From Solirubrobacter ginsenosidimutans (lineage in GTDB: Bacteria > Actinomycetota > Thermoleophilia > Solirubrobacterales > Solirubrobacteraceae): a DNA stretch of 64,000 nucleotides. The stretch lies in assembly GCF_027587205.1 (NCBI RefSeq), contig NZ_JAPDOD010000014.1, forward strand, positions 114,845 through 178,844, written 5' to 3'. Of the stretch, positions 25,245 to 33,200 are shown in pieces; the first letter of the stretch is position 1, and the number at the start of each line of letters is the position of its first letter. The position numbers and the translations under genes were made by a program. Under the pieces are notes generated by a model that saw nothing but the letters and a program-made list of their open reading frames with translations, did no database searches and was not told where the DNA came from.

Positions 25245-26852
25245 ATGACGACGCTGGTGTTCGACCCGTCGGCCCGGCGCCTCGAGAACGGCCGCGTGCT
25301 GCTCGGCGGCCAGCCCGCGCGCAGGCTGCGGTTCACTCCGGCGGGGGCGCGGATGGTCGACGCGTGGCGGGCGGGTGAGCCGGTGGGTGAGGGCGCGGGT
25401 GCGCGGCGCCTCGCCGAGCGGTTGATCGACGCGGGTCTCGCCCACCCGCGTCCGGCGCGGGGTGTCGTGTCCGTGCGCGACGTCGCGGTCGTGATCCCGG
25501 CGCGCGATCGAACGGACGCACTGGCGGCGTGCCTGGCGCGGGTGGGAGCGTGCGGCGAGCTCGTCGTCGTCGACGACGGGTCGACGGATCCCGCCGCCGT
25601 GGCCGCAGTGGTCACTAAACGTTGTCAGGCAACGTTAAGTGACCACGCACCGCGGATCGTGCGGCGCGAAGTGGGCGGCGGTCCCGCCGCGGCCCGCAAC
25701 GCGGGCGTTGCCGCGACGGCGGCGCCGTTCGTCGCGTTCCTGGACTCCGACACGCTGCCGACCGCGGGGTGGCTCGAACCGCTGGTCGCGCACTTCGCCG
25801 ACCCGCGCGTCGGGGCGGTCGCGGCGCGGGTGCGGGTGCCGGCGGGAACGTCCGCGCTCGCCGCCTACGAAGCGGCGCGCTCACCGCTCGACCTCGGCCC
25901 GCATCCGGGCATCGTCGGCCCGGGACGGCGGATCGGGTATGTACCCGCTGCGGCTTTGGTCGTCCGCCGCGCCGCGCTCGGCGAGCGGATGCGGTTCGGA
26001 GAGGACGTCGACCTGGTCTGGCGCCTCGCCGCGGCGGGGTGGATCGTCCGCTACGAACCGGCGGCGGTCGTCGAGCACCCGCACCGCGCGACCCTCCGCG
26101 CGTGGCTGGCGCAGCGGGCGGCGTACGGCTCCTCGGCGGGCCCACTCGCGCGCCGCCACCCGGGCAAGATGCGCCACGTCGTGGCGCCGCGACAGGCGTT
26201 GCTGCCGTGGGCGCTCGCGCTCGCGAACAAGCCGAAACTCGCCCTCACCGCCGCCGCGCTCGAATTCGCGTGGCACGAGCTCGCCGCGCAGCCGCGCGAA
26301 CCGGCCGCGCCAACACCGCGCGAACCGGCCGCGCCAGCACCACGCGAACCGGCCGCGCCGGCACCACGCGAACCGGCCGCGCCGGCACCACGCGAACCGG
26401 CCGCGCCAGCACCACGCGAACCGGCCGCGCCAGCACCACGCGAACCGGCGGCGCCAGCGCCACGCGATCGCGCCGCGCCCCCTCGCAACCCCGCCCCTCC
26501 CCCGCGCGGCTTCGCGCGGCGGCGGGAGTTCGCCGGGCTCGCGCTCGAGTCCCGCGCGCGCACCGCGCGGCAGATCGCCGACGCCGCCACCCGCGCGCAC
26601 GCGCCCGCGCTCCTCCTCACCCGCCGCGGGAGGCGGTTCCTCGCCGCGGCGTTCGTCGCCGGCACCGCCGCCGACTGGCTGACGCGTCGCCCCGCGCTCG
26701 ACCCGCTGCGTTTCGGCGCGCTGCGCCTCGCCGACGATCTCGCCTACGCCGCCGGCGTGTGGAAAGGCTGCGCCCGCGCGCGCACACCGGCGCCGCTGGT
26801 GCCCTCGATCCTGGCGCCTGACGGGAAGTACCCTAAACTTGACTGTGAATAG
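25245..26852 (+). CDS. mftF: Mycofactocin-type glycosyltransferase (MftF-like), with inserted sequences
   Basis: A 535-residue protein. The N-terminal 75 residues (LVFDPSARRLENGRVLLGG) fit the MftF-specific extension. The GT2 domain follows: VAVVIPARDRTDAL, VVVDDGSTDP, GGGPAAARNAGV, VAFLDSDT and the acceptor motif RFGEDVDLVWRL. The C-terminal half holds membrane-associated helices and the GTAADWLTRRP segment seen in MftF. Two oddities: a palindrome encodes about 13 extra residues after AAVAAV, and eight PREPAAPA repeats (26292-26483) sit after residue 348. MftF adds glucose units to mycofactocin in known hosts. No mftA-E genes are in the window, so this copy is an orphan here or a paralogue. 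ATG 25245 is chosen over TTG 25239. Confidence 0.82.
   Translation: MTTLVFDPSARRLENGRVLLGGQPARRLRFTPAGARMVDAWRAGEPVGEGAGARRLAERLIDAGLAHPRPARGVVSVRDVAVVIPARDRTDALAACLARVGACGELVVVDDGSTDPAAVAAVVTKRCQATLSDHAPRIVRREVGGGPAAARNAGVAATAAPFVAFLDSDTLPTAGWLEPLVAHFADPRVGAVAARVRVPAGTSALAAYEAARSPLDLGPHPGIVGPGRRIGYVPAAALVVRRAALGERMRFGEDVDLVWRLAAAGWIVRYEPAAVVEHPHRATLRAWLAQRAAYGSSAGPLARRHPGKMRHVVAPRQALLPWALALANKPKLALTAAALEFAWHELAAQPREPAAPTPREPAAPAPREPAAPAPREPAAPAPREPAAPAPREPAAPAPREPAAPAPRDRAAPPRNPAPPPRGFARRREFAGLALESRARTARQIADAATRAHAPALLLTRRGRRFLAAAFVAGTAADWLTRRPALDPLRFGALRLADDLAYAAGVWKGCARARTPAPLVPSILAPDGKYPKLDCE
25608..25646. repeat. Palindromic element inside the MftF-like gene (AGTGGTC family, member 1)
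   Basis: GTGGTCACTAAACGTTG (25608-25624) pairs with CAACGTTAAGTGACCAC (25630-25646) with one mismatch in 17 and a TCAGG loop. It is AT-richer than the gene around it and encodes VVTKRCQATLSDHA, which breaks the glycosyltransferase fold between DDGSTDP and the next conserved strand. It shares outer arms and loop with two intergenic elements near 63.2 kb. Confidence 0.7.
26292..26483 (+). repeat. Eight 24-bp tandem repeats encoding PREPAAPA
   Basis: Seven near-perfect copies and one decayed copy (PRDRAAPP) of a 24-bp unit lie in frame within the MftF-like gene. The repeated peptide PREPAAPA is proline- and alanine-rich and probably forms a flexible linker between the GT domain and the C-terminal helices. 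Copy number is likely to vary between strains. Confidence 0.9.
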
Positions 26853-26885
26853 AGGTTGAGTCCCAAACCTCGTCCCCGCCCTTTA

Positions 26886-26893
26886 GAGGAGAC
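26886..26893 (+). promoter_or_regulatory. Ribosome binding site of the peroxiredoxin gene
   Basis: AGAGGAGA lies about 9 bases before the ATG at 26903. It is one of the best Shine-Dalgarno matches in the window and fixes the start. The upstream leader contains a small hairpin, AGAGGTTGAG/CAAACCTC, of unknown role. Confidence 0.6.
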
Positions 26894-26902
26894 CGCCCAG
26901 AA

Positions 26903-27562
26903 ATGGCTCTGCAGATTGGCTCCATCGCCCCGGACTTCGAGGCCGACACGACGGAAGGCCGTATCTCCTTCCATGACTGGATCGGCGACTCGTGGACCGT
27001 GCTGTTCTCCCACCCGCGTGACTTCACCCCGATCTGCACGACCGAGCTCGGGTACCTGGCGAAGATCAAGCCGGACTTCGACGCCCGCGGCGTGAAGATC
27101 ATCGGGCTCTCGGTCGACCCGGTCGGCAACCACGAGAAGTGGTCCGACGACATCGAGGAGACGCAGGGCTTCCGCCCGAACTACCCGATGATCGGGGACC
27201 ACGACTTCAACGTCTCCAAGCTCTACGGGATGCTGCCCGCCGACGTCGAGGGCGACCCGACGGCGCGCACGCCGGCCAACAACGCGACCGTCCGCAACGT
27301 GTTCGTGATCGGCCCGGACAAGCAGATCAAGCTGATCCTCGTCTACCCGATGACGACCGGCCGCAACTTCGACGAGATCCTGCGTGTCGTCGACAGCCTC
27401 CAGCTGACCGCCAAGCACAAGGTCGCGACGCCCGCCCAGTGGCAGCAGGGCGACGACGTGATCATCGCCGGCTCGGTGTCCAACGAGGAGGCCGAGAAGA
27501 CGTACCCGGACGGGTGGGAGTCCCCGAAGCCCTACATCCGCATCGTCCCGCAGCCGTCCTAG
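26903..27562 (+). CDS. 1-Cys peroxiredoxin (Prx6 family)
   Basis: A 219-residue thiol peroxidase that reduces H2O2 and organic peroxides. The catalytic motif is SHPRDFTPICTTELG with the peroxidatic cysteine C45. No other cysteine is present, so recycling must use an external thiol. The C-terminal extension (DGWESPKPYIRIVPQ) is typical of the Prx6 group and longer than the 2-Cys AhpC type. A very good AGAGGAGA site suggests high expression. It follows the MftF-like gene on the same strand with a 50-bp gap, probably with its own promoter, and is followed by the YkgJ-type gene. Confidence 0.95.
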   Translation: MALQIGSIAPDFEADTTEGRISFHDWIGDSWTVLFSHPRDFTPICTTELGYLAKIKPDFDARGVKIIGLSVDPVGNHEKWSDDIEETQGFRPNYPMIGDHDFNVSKLYGMLPADVEGDPTARTPANNATVRNVFVIGPDKQIKLILVYPMTTGRNFDEILRVVDSLQLTAKHKVATPAQWQQGDDVIIAGSVSNEEAEKTYPDGWESPKPYIRIVPQPS

Positions 27563-27594
27563 CGTCGCCGCGCTCGTGCAGTTAGGGTCGGGCC

Positions 27595-28218
27595 ATGGAG
27601 CCCGACCCGCTGCGGGAGCTCGAACGCCAGGTCGAGGCCGGCGGCATGTTCGCGCATGCCGTGCTGGCCCAGGAAGCCAACCGTGCGGACCAGAACGAGG
27701 CGATCATCCGCGGCCTCGTCGAACTGCTGATCCAGCGCGAGGTCGTGACTGCCGAGGAACTGGTCGCGGCCGTCGACGCTGTCCGCACGGAGACCGACAT
27801 CGGGATCGCGATCCGCGTCGACAAGGAAGGCTCAGAGGGCGTCGGCAACCCCGTCGACTGCGCGGCCCGGATGCACGCGTGCCACGCCGTCTGCTGCCGG
27901 CTGCGCTTCCCGCTGACCGTCGAGGAGGTCGAGTCCGGCCTGATGAAGTGGGACCTCGGCCGCCCCTACTTCAATCGCCACGGCCCGGACGGCTACTGCG
28001 TGCAGTGCGCCCCCGACACGCACGCCTGCGGCATCTACGAGGAGCGCCCGGCGCCGTGTCGTCAGTACACGTGCGCGGATGACAAGCGCATCTGGAAGGA
28101 CTTCGACGCGATGGTCATCAACCAGGAGTGGATCGACGAGGCCCTCGGCACCGGGCCGGGACCCGTCGAGGTCTTCATGACCGCGGCGGAAGGGGACAGT
28201 CGATCGCGACGCGCTTGA
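27595..28218 (+). CDS. YkgJ-family cysteine-cluster protein
   Basis: A 207-residue protein. A helical N-terminal part (residues 1-85) precedes a cysteine cluster: DCAARMHACHAVCC and then GYCVQCAP, HACGIYEERPAPCRQYTC. This CxxxC..C..CC pattern defines the YkgJ family, thought to bind zinc or an Fe-S cluster; the function is not proven. It begins 32 bp after the peroxiredoxin stop on the same strand, so a shared redox-related transcript is plausible. Its last 44 bases overlap the 3' end of the convergent secreted-protein gene. Confidence 0.85.
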   Translation: MEPDPLRELERQVEAGGMFAHAVLAQEANRADQNEAIIRGLVELLIQREVVTAEELVAAVDAVRTETDIGIAIRVDKEGSEGVGNPVDCAARMHACHAVCCRLRFPLTVEEVESGLMKWDLGRPYFNRHGPDGYCVQCAPDTHACGIYEERPAPCRQYTCADDKRIWKDFDAMVINQEWIDEALGTGPGPVEVFMTAAEGDSRSRRA

Positions 28219-28849
28219 GCGTCCGCGAGCGCGTGGTGACCGTCGCGCGGGTGTAGATGTAGCCGTTGAGCTGCGAGCACTCGCGCGGCGACGACAGCTT
28301 CACCGTCGCCGGGCGGCCATTCAGCGTCCCGCGCCCCGTCGTCGTGGCGCCGTTCCACCCGCTCCACTTCAGGCCCGAGAACCGCAGCTTGGAGCCGTCG
28401 CAGCGCAGGACCAGCCCACTCGCCGGCTCCTCCGCGCCCCGCTTGCACCCGACCACGGCGAGGATCTGCCGGTCGATCGGCAGCGGCACCGTGACCGTCC
28501 GCAGGCACTGCTCCGACGTCCCCACCGGCTCGGTCCAGGACGCCTTGACCGTGTAGGGCCCGCGCAGGCCGACGCTGAAGGCCTGCGTGACGCCGCGCGC
28601 GTACTCGTAGTGCGCGGTGTAGCCGCGCCCGGAGGCGTCGGTGACGCCGAAGTCCGAGCCCGCCGAGTCCACCACCGGCCCATCGCCCGTCAGCGACGCC
28701 AGGTACCCGTGGCCGGGGATCGCGACCGACGGAATCCCGGTGAGTTGCAGCGCCGCGGGCGTTTCCGGCGCACAGGGCGCGAGCGCGGCGGCGGCCATCA
28801 ACAACGCGAGCACAAGACCAACCGTACCGCCAGGGGTGATCCGATTCAC
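28175..28849 (-). CDS. Secreted protein of unknown function
   Basis: A 224-residue protein if it starts at GTG 28849 (MNRITPGGTVGLVLALLM); an in-frame GTG at 28870 adds seven residues. A signal sequence ends in ALAPC, a possible lipobox, so it may be a lipoprotein. The rest has four further cysteines (SEQCLRTV, VVGCKRG, LRCDGSK, PRECSQL) and a final one near the C-terminus. These suggest disulfide bonding outside the cell. No family recognised. The start region lies inside the first of the two tandem structured units (28832-29021). TATCGC 8-9 bases upstream of the GTG is conserved in both units and could be a -10 box of a leaderless promoter. Confidence 0.65.
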   Translation of the reverse strand: MNRITPGGTVGLVLALLMAAAALAPCAPETPAALQLTGIPSVAIPGHGYLASLTGDGPVVDSAGSDFGVTDASGRGYTAHYEYARGVTQAFSVGLRGPYTVKASWTEPVGTSEQCLRTVTVPLPIDRQILAVVGCKRGAEEPASGLVLRCDGSKLRFSGLKWSGWNGATTTGRGTLNGRPATVKLSSPRECSQLNGYIYTRATVTTRSRTLKRVAIDCPLPPRS

Positions 28850-29021
28850 CCCTATAGGCGATATGAGCACTGGTGCGTGGCCGCCAGTATTGCGATCACA
28901 GACACAGAGGTTGACCCCCTCTCCTCAGCCAATAGGCCACCGGGCAGTCCCTTCTCTCCTCCCCGACACTCGCCGGCCTGGCGAACTACAGGGCCGCCGC
29001 GCCTGACCAGCGCGGCGGCCC
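28832..29021. ncRNA. Tandem structured unit A (candidate RNA or duplicated promoter region)
   Basis: Three hairpins in fixed order, read on the + strand: AGGGGTGA/TCACCCCT (28832-28853, loop TCCGAT), AGAGG/CCTCT (28906-28922, loop TTGACCC), and GGGCCGCCGCGC/GCGCGGCGGCCC (28991-29021, loop CTGACCA). Between the first two lie conserved words GCGATA and GTGCG. Unit B repeats the plan. Strand is undecided: on + it would be an RNA ending in a strong hairpin; on - it would be a duplicated promoter and start region for the secreted protein gene. Confidence 0.5.
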
Positions 29022-29051
29022 ACCCTCTCCTCTTCGGAAAGCTTTCGCGCG

Positions 29052-29230
29052 AGGGGTGATCCGCTTCACCCCCACGAGCGATAGGTACTTGTGCGCGGGC
29101 GCGTAAGGCTCACGCCGTAGAGGTTGACCACCTCTCCGCAACCCCGGTCCCGGGTCGTTCTTCCCCCACACCGAACCCCGTGGACCGATGCCGGTGCCGG
29201 GCCGTCGCGCACTGACCAGCGCGACGGCCC
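29052..29230. ncRNA. Tandem structured unit B (second copy)
   Basis: The same three hairpins recur: GGGGTGA/TCACCCC (29053-29072, loop TCCGCT), AGAGGT/ACCTCT (29119-29135, loop TGACC) and GGGCCGTCGCGC/GCGCGACGGCCC (29199-29230, loop ACTGACCA). The third hairpin shows a paired change relative to unit A (CCGCC/GGCGG becomes CGTCG/CGACG), which keeps the stem. This hairpin also lies 10 bp after the stop of the esterase gene and may terminate it. The region 28871-29240 holds no convincing coding sequence. Confidence 0.5.
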
Positions 29231-29240
29231 AGACCACCGC

Positions 29241-30206
29241 TCACGGCAGCCGGTGCGCGGCGAAGAACGCCGCGAACTCCGGCGCGGCCGCGAAGCCGTT
29301 CGGGTTGTTGGTGCCGTTCGGGTACTGGTGCGTGACGCCCTCGAGCATCGCGAAGCGGTACACTGGGCCGTTGCCCGTGGCCGGCCAGCGGAAGTTCGTC
29401 GAATGCGGCTGGGCGGTCACGCCGTAGAGGTGCTCGTCGAGGCCGACCGTCTCCAGCGCGTCGCTCAGGTAGCCGCGGATCTCGGCGTTGCTGAGGATCT
29501 GCACGGGGCCGAGCGGGAGCTCGGTCAGCGGCGGGTCCATGCGCTCGAGGATCTTCTGGTCCAGCGTGCCGACGGTCGCGTACGTCGGGACCGATCTCGC
29601 GGGCGTGTGCGCGGCGTTCAGCCCGCCGCCCGAGTAGGCAACGGCGGCGAACGTCTCGGAGCGGTCGACCGCGAGCCGGGCGGCGAAGCCCGCGCCGTTG
29701 GAGAACCCGGACGCGTAGATGCGGTGCGAGTCGACCGAGAGCCCGGCCTCGATGTCGGCCAGCATGTCGTCGACGAAGCCGACGTCGTCGGCGGGCGGCG
29801 TCTCGAGCTCCTCGATGTCGTCTTCGAGGTTGAAGTCGGCCCACTTGGTCGACAGCAGGCCGGTCTCGGTGATCCGGTAGCGCTGGCCGGTCGGGAAGAC
29901 GGCGATCAGGCCGCTCTGGTCGGCCTGCTCGCGCCAGCCGGAGATCTTGCCGAACTGCTCGCCGGTGCCGCCCGAGCCGTGGAACATGAACACGACCGGC
30001 GCGTCGGCGGGCACATTGGCCGGCACATAGACCTCGAACCGGCGCGGCACGCCGTCGAGCTGGAGCGTGCGGCAGTTGATGCCGGTGCCGTACGCGGTCC
30101 CGACCGGGCCCTGGGTGGCGCACGGCGGAGCTTGGGCGCTCGCCGCGGATGGCACGGCGAGCGCAGCGGCGGCCGCGAGGAGCGCGACCGGCAGCTTGAT
30201 GGACAT
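29241..30206 (-). CDS. Secreted PHB-depolymerase/LpqC-type esterase
   Basis: A 321-residue secreted alpha/beta hydrolase. The ATG at 30206 opens a clear signal peptide (SIKLPVALLAAAAALAV to ASAQA). FMFHGSGGTGEQ is the oxyanion-hole motif, and the nucleophile elbow is ASGFSNGAG. A likely Asp sits in TVGTLDQK and the His in EGVTHQYPNG. The family (esterase PHB depolymerase, LpqC-like) hydrolyses short polyesters or plant-wall feruloyl and acetyl esters. The substrate is not decided. It follows the NAD-GDH gene by 67 bp on the same strand but with its own ribosome site. Its terminator is probably the hairpin at 29199-29230. Confidence 0.88.
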   Translation of the reverse strand: MSIKLPVALLAAAAALAVPSAASAQAPPCATQGPVGTAYGTGINCRTLQLDGVPRRFEVYVPANVPADAPVVFMFHGSGGTGEQFGKISGWREQADQSGLIAVFPTGQRYRITETGLLSTKWADFNLEDDIEELETPPADDVGFVDDMLADIEAGLSVDSHRIYASGFSNGAGFAARLAVDRSETFAAVAYSGGGLNAAHTPARSVPTYATVGTLDQKILERMDPPLTELPLGPVQILSNAEIRGYLSDALETVGLDEHLYGVTAQPHSTNFRWPATGNGPVYRFAMLEGVTHQYPNGTNNPNGFAAAPEFAAFFAAHRLP

Positions 30207-30272
30207 TGGAGTCCCTTTCGGAAGTGGCTTGTCGCGGGGTAGGACCCGCGGCAAGCCACCGAGGTTGGCCGC

Positions 30273-33200
30273 TTACGCGACCAGTGCGCGCAACTGGCGA
30301 ACCGCCAGCGTGAGCCCCGCGAGGTCCGGCTCGCCTTCGCGCGACAGGGACCGGAGGAAGAGCTCGAGCCGCCGCCGCGCGTCGGTGCGTTCGGCGAGGA
30401 ACGCTTGTACGCGCTCGTGGGCGGTGCCGGTCTCATCCGTCTCGGCGAGCACGCCGCCGGCCAGCTCGCGCCGGACCTGCGCCGCGTCCTCGCGCACCGC
30501 CTGCAGCGCCCAGCGCTGCATCCGCGACGTCGCCGGGACCCGCTCGAGCTCGGTCTCCATCCAGTCCAGGCGCAGCTCGGCGCCGACCTCGAAGAAGACC
30601 TTGGCGACCTCCTCGATCGGGCGGCCGGTGGACCCGGCGACCCACACCATGTCGGGCGCGTAGCGCTGTTCGGCACGCACCGCGTGGGCGCGCGCCAGCG
30701 GCTCGGGTACGCCCGTTCCGGCCAGCCGCTCCGCGATCTGGTCCCGGCGCCGCCGCCGCTCGTCGGAGCCGAGGTCGCCCAGGACCCCGGCGAGGCGTTC
30801 GAAGCCGTCGCGACCGGCCGCGATCGTCTCGTCGATCTCGCCCTCGGGCTCCCACGTCAGATACCAGCGGGTGATCTCTTCCACGAGGCGGTCGACGCCG
30901 CCCATCAGCTCCAGCTGCGGCGCCTTGTCGACGCCCTCCAGGCGCTCGACGACCTCCCAGCGCGCCTCCGCGCCGGTCACGTCGCGGGCGATCCGGAACG
31001 CGCGGACGACGTCGGCCGCCTCGGCGCCGCGCTCGGCCAGCAGCTGCGAGACGAACGTCGGCCCGAGCGAGTTGACGAGCAGGTTGGAGTTGACCATGCA
31101 GATCAGCTGGCGCTTCAGCGGATGGTCGGCGAGCAGGTGCCCGAACCGCGACACGACCGCGGCGGGGAAGTAGTCGCGCAGGTCGCGCTCCAGCCACGGC
31201 TCCTCGACGAAGTCCGACTGCTCCAAGGCCCGCGCCAGCAGCCGCTTGGAGTACGCGACGAGGATCGCCAGCTCCGGCCGCTCCATCCCGCGCCCGGAGC
31301 GGCGGCGCTCGCCGATCTCCTCGCTGGACGGCAGATCTTCCGACGCGCGCGAGAAGAGCTTGTTCTCCTCCAGCAGCGTCATCAGGTCCTCGTAGGCGTA
31401 CAGCCGCGAGGCGGAGCGATCGACCTCCTGGGCGATGATCTGCGCCTGCAGGAACGAGTCGTAGAGCACGTGCTGGGTGACGTCCTCGGTGACCGAGAAC
31501 AGCAGCTCGTCGCGCTCGGCCCGCGTCAGTTCCCCACGCCGTTCCGCCAGCCCCAACAGGATCTTGAGGTTGACCTCGTGGTCGGAGCAGTCGACGCCTG
31601 CGGAGTTGTCGATGAAGTCCGCGTTGATGCGCCCGCCGGACGCGGCGTACTCGACCCGCGCGCGGCGGGTGAAGCCGAGGTTGCCGCCTTCGCCGACGAC
31701 CTTCGCCCGCAGCTCCGCCGCGTTGACGCGGATCGCGTCGGACGAGCGGTCCGCGGCGTCGGCGTCGGTCTCGTCGCTCGCCTTCACGACGGTTCCGATC
31801 CCGCCGTTCCAGAACAGGTCGACCGGGGCGCGCAGGACGGCGCGGATCAGGTCGTTGGGCGCCAGCGAGGACTCCGAGACGCCCAGCGCCTCGCGCATCT
31901 GCGGCGTGAGCGGGATCGACTTGGCGGTGCGCGGGAAGACGCCGCCGCCCTCAGAGATCAGCTCGCGCGAGTAGTCGTCCCACGACGAGCCCGGCAGCTC
32001 GAAGAGCCGCGTGCGCTCGGCGTAGCCCTGCTTCGCCGACGGGTTCGGGTCGATGAAGATGTGCCGGTGGTCATAGGCGCCCACCAGCCGGATGTGCTCG
32101 GAGAGCAGCATGCCGTTGCCGAACACGTCGCCCGACATGTCGCCGATGCCGACCACGGTGAACTCGTCGGCCTGCGTGTCGACCCCAAGCTCCTTGAAGT
32201 GGCGCTTGACCGACTCCCACGCGCCCTTGGCCGTGATGCCCAGCGCCTTGTGGTCATAGCCCGCCGACCCGCCTGAGGCGAACGCGTCGTCGAGCCAGAA
32301 GCCGTACTCCTGGGACACGCGGTTGGCGGTGTCCGAGAAGGTGGCGGTGCCCTTGTCGGCGGCGACCACCAGGTAGGTGTCGTCGCCGTCGCGCACGCGC
32401 ACCCGCTCCGGATGCACGACGGCGCCGTCGACCAGGTTGTCGGTCACCGACAGCAGCGACCGGATGTAGGTCACGTACTGCTTCTCGACCTCGGCCTTCA
32501 GCGCTTCCCGCTCGGTCGGCGGATGCTTCAAATAGAACCCGCCCTTCGCGCCCGCCGGCACGATCACCGCGTTCTTGGTCAGCTGCGCCCGCATCAGGCC
32601 GTAGACCTCGGTGCGGTAGTCCTGGCGGTCGGACCAGCGCAGGCCGCCGCGGGCGATCGTCCCGCCGCGCAGGTGGATGCCCTCCACCTCGGGCGAATAG
32701 ACGTAGATCTCGAACGCCGGCGCCGGCTGCGGCATCGCCGGGACGTCCTTGGAGCGCAGCTTGAACGCCAGCGCCGCCCGGCTCTCGTTGTAGGCGTTGG
32801 TGCGCAGCGTCGCCTCGATCACCGTCAGCTGGTTGCGCAGGATGCGGTCGTGGTCCAGCGAGGCGACCTCGTCGAGATCGGCGAGGATCTCGTCCTTCAG
32901 CGCGGCCTCGGCCGCGTCGTCGGTCTCGATGTCCGGATCGAAGCGCAGCTCGAAGAAGCGCACGATCTTCGCGGTGACCGCGGAGTTGGCCACCAGGACG
33001 TCGTTCTGGTAGCTCTCGGTGAAGCGCGAGCCGACGCGCTGGCGGTACTTGCGGTAGGCGCGCAGGATCGCGATCTGGCGGCGATCGAGCCCGGCCGTGA
33101 TCACGAGGCGGTTCAGGTTGTCGGTCTCGGCGGCGCCGCGGTGGATCGCCGCGAGCAGCTCCGCCACCCGCGAGCCGAGCGCGTCGATGTCCAGCGGCTT

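Noticed and set aside
26292..26483. CRISPR array
   Set aside because: Repeat units are contiguous 24-mers without spacers and encode a continuous peptide.
28832..29230. Glycine, TPP, fluoride, cobalamin or c-di-GMP riboswitch
   Set aside because: The conserved cores of those classes (for example ACCGAAG, CTGAGA, GEMM GGGCAAA) are absent; only the tandem or GGGGTG resemblance was suggestive.
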